Assembly (NCBI GenBank): GCA_003521145.1
Contig: DOTL01000043.1
Location: 1-22,626, forward strand
Direction: 5' to 3'
DNA: 22,626 nucleotides
Source of the DNA: Streptococcus sp.
GTDB lineage: Bacteria > Bacillota > Bacilli > Lactobacillales > Streptococcaceae
In this document: positions 20,747-22,626 of the stretch, in pieces
How the letters are laid out: each line of letters begins with the position of its first letter
Position numbering within the stretch: the stretch's first letter is position 1
Position numbers and translations under genes: made by a program
Notes under the pieces: generated by a model
What the model was told of the DNA's origin: nothing
The model's input: only the letters and a program-made list of their open reading frames with translations
Databases searched by the model: none

Positions 20747-22501
20747 ATGACTTTTGAGATTATTATGCCTAAGCTCGGTGTGGACATGAAAGAAGGTGAA
20801 ATCATCGAGTGGAAAAAACAAGAGGGTGATGTGGTTAATGAGGGAGATATCCTTCTTGAAATCATGTCAGATAAAACGAACATGGAACTTGAAGCAGAAG
20901 ATTCTGGTGTTCTTTTGAAGATTACTCGTCAGGCTGGGGAAACTGTACCAGTTACTGAGGTTATTGGTTATATTGGAGCAGAAGGTGAAGTTGTGTCTGA
21001 TAACGCAGCTAGCACACCTGTTGCAGAAGCAACTGCTCAGTTGGAATCAGCTGGTCTTGAAGTTCCTAAAGCTCCTGCCCAAGCTGCTCCAGCAGCTGCA
21101 GAAAAAGCACCACTGGCTGACAATGAGTACGATATTATTGTTGTCGGTGGTGGTCCTGCTGGTTACTATTCTGCTATTCGTGGGGCACAACTTGGTGGTA
21201 AGGTTGCTATCATTGAAAAATCTGAATTTGGTGGAACATGTTTGAATAAAGGATGTATCCCAACTAAGACCTATCTAAAAAATGCAGAAATCCTTGATGG
21301 ACTTAAGATTGCAGCAGGTCGTGGTATCAACCTAGCGTCAACAAACTACACTATCGATATGGATAAGACTGTTGACTTTAAGAACTCTGTTGTTAAGACT
21401 CTTACAGGTGGTGTGCAAGGTCTTTTGAAGGCTAATAAGGTAACTATTTTCAATGGTCTTGGTCAAGTTAACCCAGATAAGACAGTTACTATTGGTTCAG
21501 ACACCATCAAGGGACGTAACATTATCCTTGCGACTGGATCAAAAGTTTCACGTATCAATATCCCTGGAATTGAGTCACAACTTGTGATGACATCAGATGA
21601 TATCCTTGATTTGCGTGAATTGCCTAAATCACTTGCTGTTATGGGTGGCGGTGTCGTTGGTATCGAACTTGGTCTTGTTTATGCTTCATATGGTGTAGAA
21701 GTAACTGTTGTTGAGATGGCTGACCGCATTATTCCTGCTATGGATAAAGAAGTGTCACTTGAACTTCAAAAAATCCTTGCTAAGAAGGGTATGAAGATCA
21801 TGACATCTGTCGGAGTTTCTGAGATTGTAGAAGCTAACAACCAATTGACCCTTAAACTCAATAATGGTGAAGAAATTGTAGCAAATCGTGCCCTTCTTTC
21901 AATCGGTCGTGTCCCTCAATTGAATGGTCTTGAAAATCTTAACCTTGAATTAGACCGTGGTCGTATCAAAGTGAATGCTTATCAAGAAACATCAAACCCA
22001 GGAATCTACGCACCGGGTGATGTAAACGGAACTAAGATGCTTGCTCACGCTGCTTACCGTATGGGTGAAGTTGCAGCTGAAAATGCTATGCGTGGCAATA
22101 TCCGTAAGGCTCACCTTGACTACACACCTGCAGCTGTCTACACACACCCAGAAGTCGCGATGTGTGGTCTTACTGAAGAAGATGCACGCGCTAAATATGG
22201 TGATGTTCTCGTTGGTAAATCAAGCTTTGCTGGTAACGGACGTGCCATCGCTTCAAACGAAGCTCACGGTTTTGTTAAAGTTGTTGCGGATGCGAAGTAC
22301 CATGAAATTCTTGGTGTTCACATTATCGGTCCAGCTGCAGCTGAATTGATTAACGAAGCGTCAACAATTATGGAAAATGAATTGACTGTAGATGAACTCT
22401 TGCAATCTATCCACGGTCACCCAACCTTCTCTGAAAACATGTACGAAGCCTTTGCTGATGTACTTGGAGAAGCAATCCATAACCCACCAAAACGTATATA
22501 A
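20747..22501 (+). CDS. acoL: Dihydrolipoamide dehydrogenase E3 with N-terminal lipoyl domain
   Basis: This 584-residue E3 reoxidises dihydrolipoamide and reduces NAD. It is a fusion: a lipoyl domain (1-80, Lys43 in S-D-K-T-N-M-E), a Pro/Ala linker (about 85-122) and a full flavoprotein. The latter has the FAD motif G-G-G-P-A-G (134-139), the redox disulfide C165-L-N-K-G-C170, the NAD motif G-G-G-V-V-G-I-E-L-G near 300 and the C-terminal base H558-P-T-F-S-E563. Lipoyl-E3 proteins are known from several streptococci and other Firmicutes. The lipoyl-domain DNA differs from that of E2 at only about 13 of 270 bases. The gene lies 175 bases after E2, behind the second folded leader. No clear terminator follows before the insertion sequence. 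Confidence 0.95.
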   Translation: MTFEIIMPKLGVDMKEGEIIEWKKQEGDVVNEGDILLEIMSDKTNMELEAEDSGVLLKITRQAGETVPVTEVIGYIGAEGEVVSDNAASTPVAEATAQLESAGLEVPKAPAQAAPAAAEKAPLADNEYDIIVVGGGPAGYYSAIRGAQLGGKVAIIEKSEFGGTCLNKGCIPTKTYLKNAEILDGLKIAAGRGINLASTNYTIDMDKTVDFKNSVVKTLTGGVQGLLKANKVTIFNGLGQVNPDKTVTIGSDTIKGRNIILATGSKVSRINIPGIESQLVMTSDDILDLRELPKSLAVMGGGVVGIELGLVYASYGVEVTVVEMADRIIPAMDKEVSLELQKILAKKGMKIMTSVGVSEIVEANNQLTLKLNNGEEIVANRALLSIGRVPQLNGLENLNLELDRGRIKVNAYQETSNPGIYAPGDVNGTKMLAHAAYRMGEVAAENAMRGNIRKAHLDYTPAAVYTHPEVAMCGLTEEDARAKYGDVLVGKSSFAGNGRAIASNEAHGFVKVVADAKYHEILGVHIIGPAAAELINEASTIMENELTVDELLQSIHGHPTFSENMYEAFADVLGEAIHNPPKRI

Positions 22502-22594
22502 TACGGATAAAATTCTCGGACAGGTGTTTGAAGATTTTTTCTTTTGTCACACATTTTCATATTCAGCTAAATCTCGTAAAATTCTTTGCATTTT
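22502..22594. other. Short AT-rich gap after E3
   Basis: This gap holds no gene and no clear stem-loop; only a short T run (TTTTTTC near 22535). The natural terminator of the operon may have been displaced by the insertion sequence, or transcription may end inside the element. Confidence 0.3.
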
Positions 22595-22626
22595 GGCTCT
22601 TTGTCAACTGTAGTGGGTGACGAAAA
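22595..22626 (+). mobile_element. Terminal inverted repeat of an ISL3-family element (IS1193/IS1167-like), truncated by the window
   Basis: The sequence from 22595 begins GGCTCTTTGTCAACTGTAGT, then GGGTGA. I recognise this as the end of the ISL3-family elements IS1193 (S. thermophilus) and IS1167 (S. pneumoniae). The element should continue beyond the window with a transposase gene. These elements make 8-bp AT-rich target duplications; the flanking GCATTTTG would be the candidate but the other end is not visible. Confidence 0.75.

Noticed and set aside
19029..20883. Two minus-strand ORFs with nearly identical N-termini at 19029-19319 and 20617-20883
   Set aside because: They are the antisense of the duplicated lipoyl-domain DNA and leaders of acoC and acoL. 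They lack ribosome binding sites and look alike only because the sense strands are duplicated.

Overview
The window looks like chromosomal DNA of a low-GC lactic streptococcus, most probably Streptococcus thermophilus or a very close relative. I infer this from the housekeeping genes (streptococcal-type mntE, ung, pyrC and a four-gene 2-oxoacid dehydrogenase operon), the many recently broken genes, ISL3- and ISS1-type insertion-sequence ends, and a 5' stub of a cas3 gene that resembles the type I-E cas3 of that species. No database search was run; all family calls come from motifs read in the sequence.

Layout. 1-730: an ISL3-like inverted-repeat hairpin, then a VanZ-family membrane gene on the minus strand. 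731-2074: a mosaic scrap-yard of mobile DNA: a gene start cut by an ISS1 end, a res-like site, a serine-resolvase N-terminus, a frameshifted S51 peptidase fused to an unrelated tail, and a broken small ORF that runs into the ribosome binding site of the next gene. 2071-3908: a histidine-phosphatase (phosphoglycerate mutase family) gene and an AI-2E family transporter with a clear terminator. 4004-5368: a multiply broken 6-phospho-beta-glucosidase gene between two similar hairpins. 5650-8994: a tight operon of a phasin-like small protein, a UbiB/ABC1 kinase, a frameshifted SGNH hydrolase and a patatin-like phospholipase. 9034-10369 (minus): a multiply broken D-Ala-D-Ala carboxypeptidase gene. 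10607-11803 (minus): manganese efflux protein MntE. 12016-13957: ung and pyrC. 14030-15976: a DUF2207 membrane protein. 16274-16838: a cas3 stub joined to the damaged 3' part of a convergent membrane-protein gene, which marks a deletion scar. 16959-22501: E1 alpha, E1 beta, E2 and lipoyl-E3 of a pyruvate/acetoin dehydrogenase complex. 22595 to the end: the first bases of an ISL3-family (IS1193/IS1167-like) element.

The most unusual signal is in the dehydrogenase operon. The E2 and E3 genes have no Shine-Dalgarno sequence close to their start codons. Each has a strong one about 130 bases upstream, followed at once by a long self-complementary segment that closes just 12-13 bases before the ATG. 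The two leaders share the ends (SD, closing stem, bases before the ATG) but have unrelated interiors that both fold into hairpins. This suggests a structure that loops out the spacer and carries the SD to the start codon. The genes behind these leaders also begin with almost identical lipoyl-domain DNA. The other notable themes are the erased CRISPR-Cas locus and the mosaic of mobile-element fragments at the left end.
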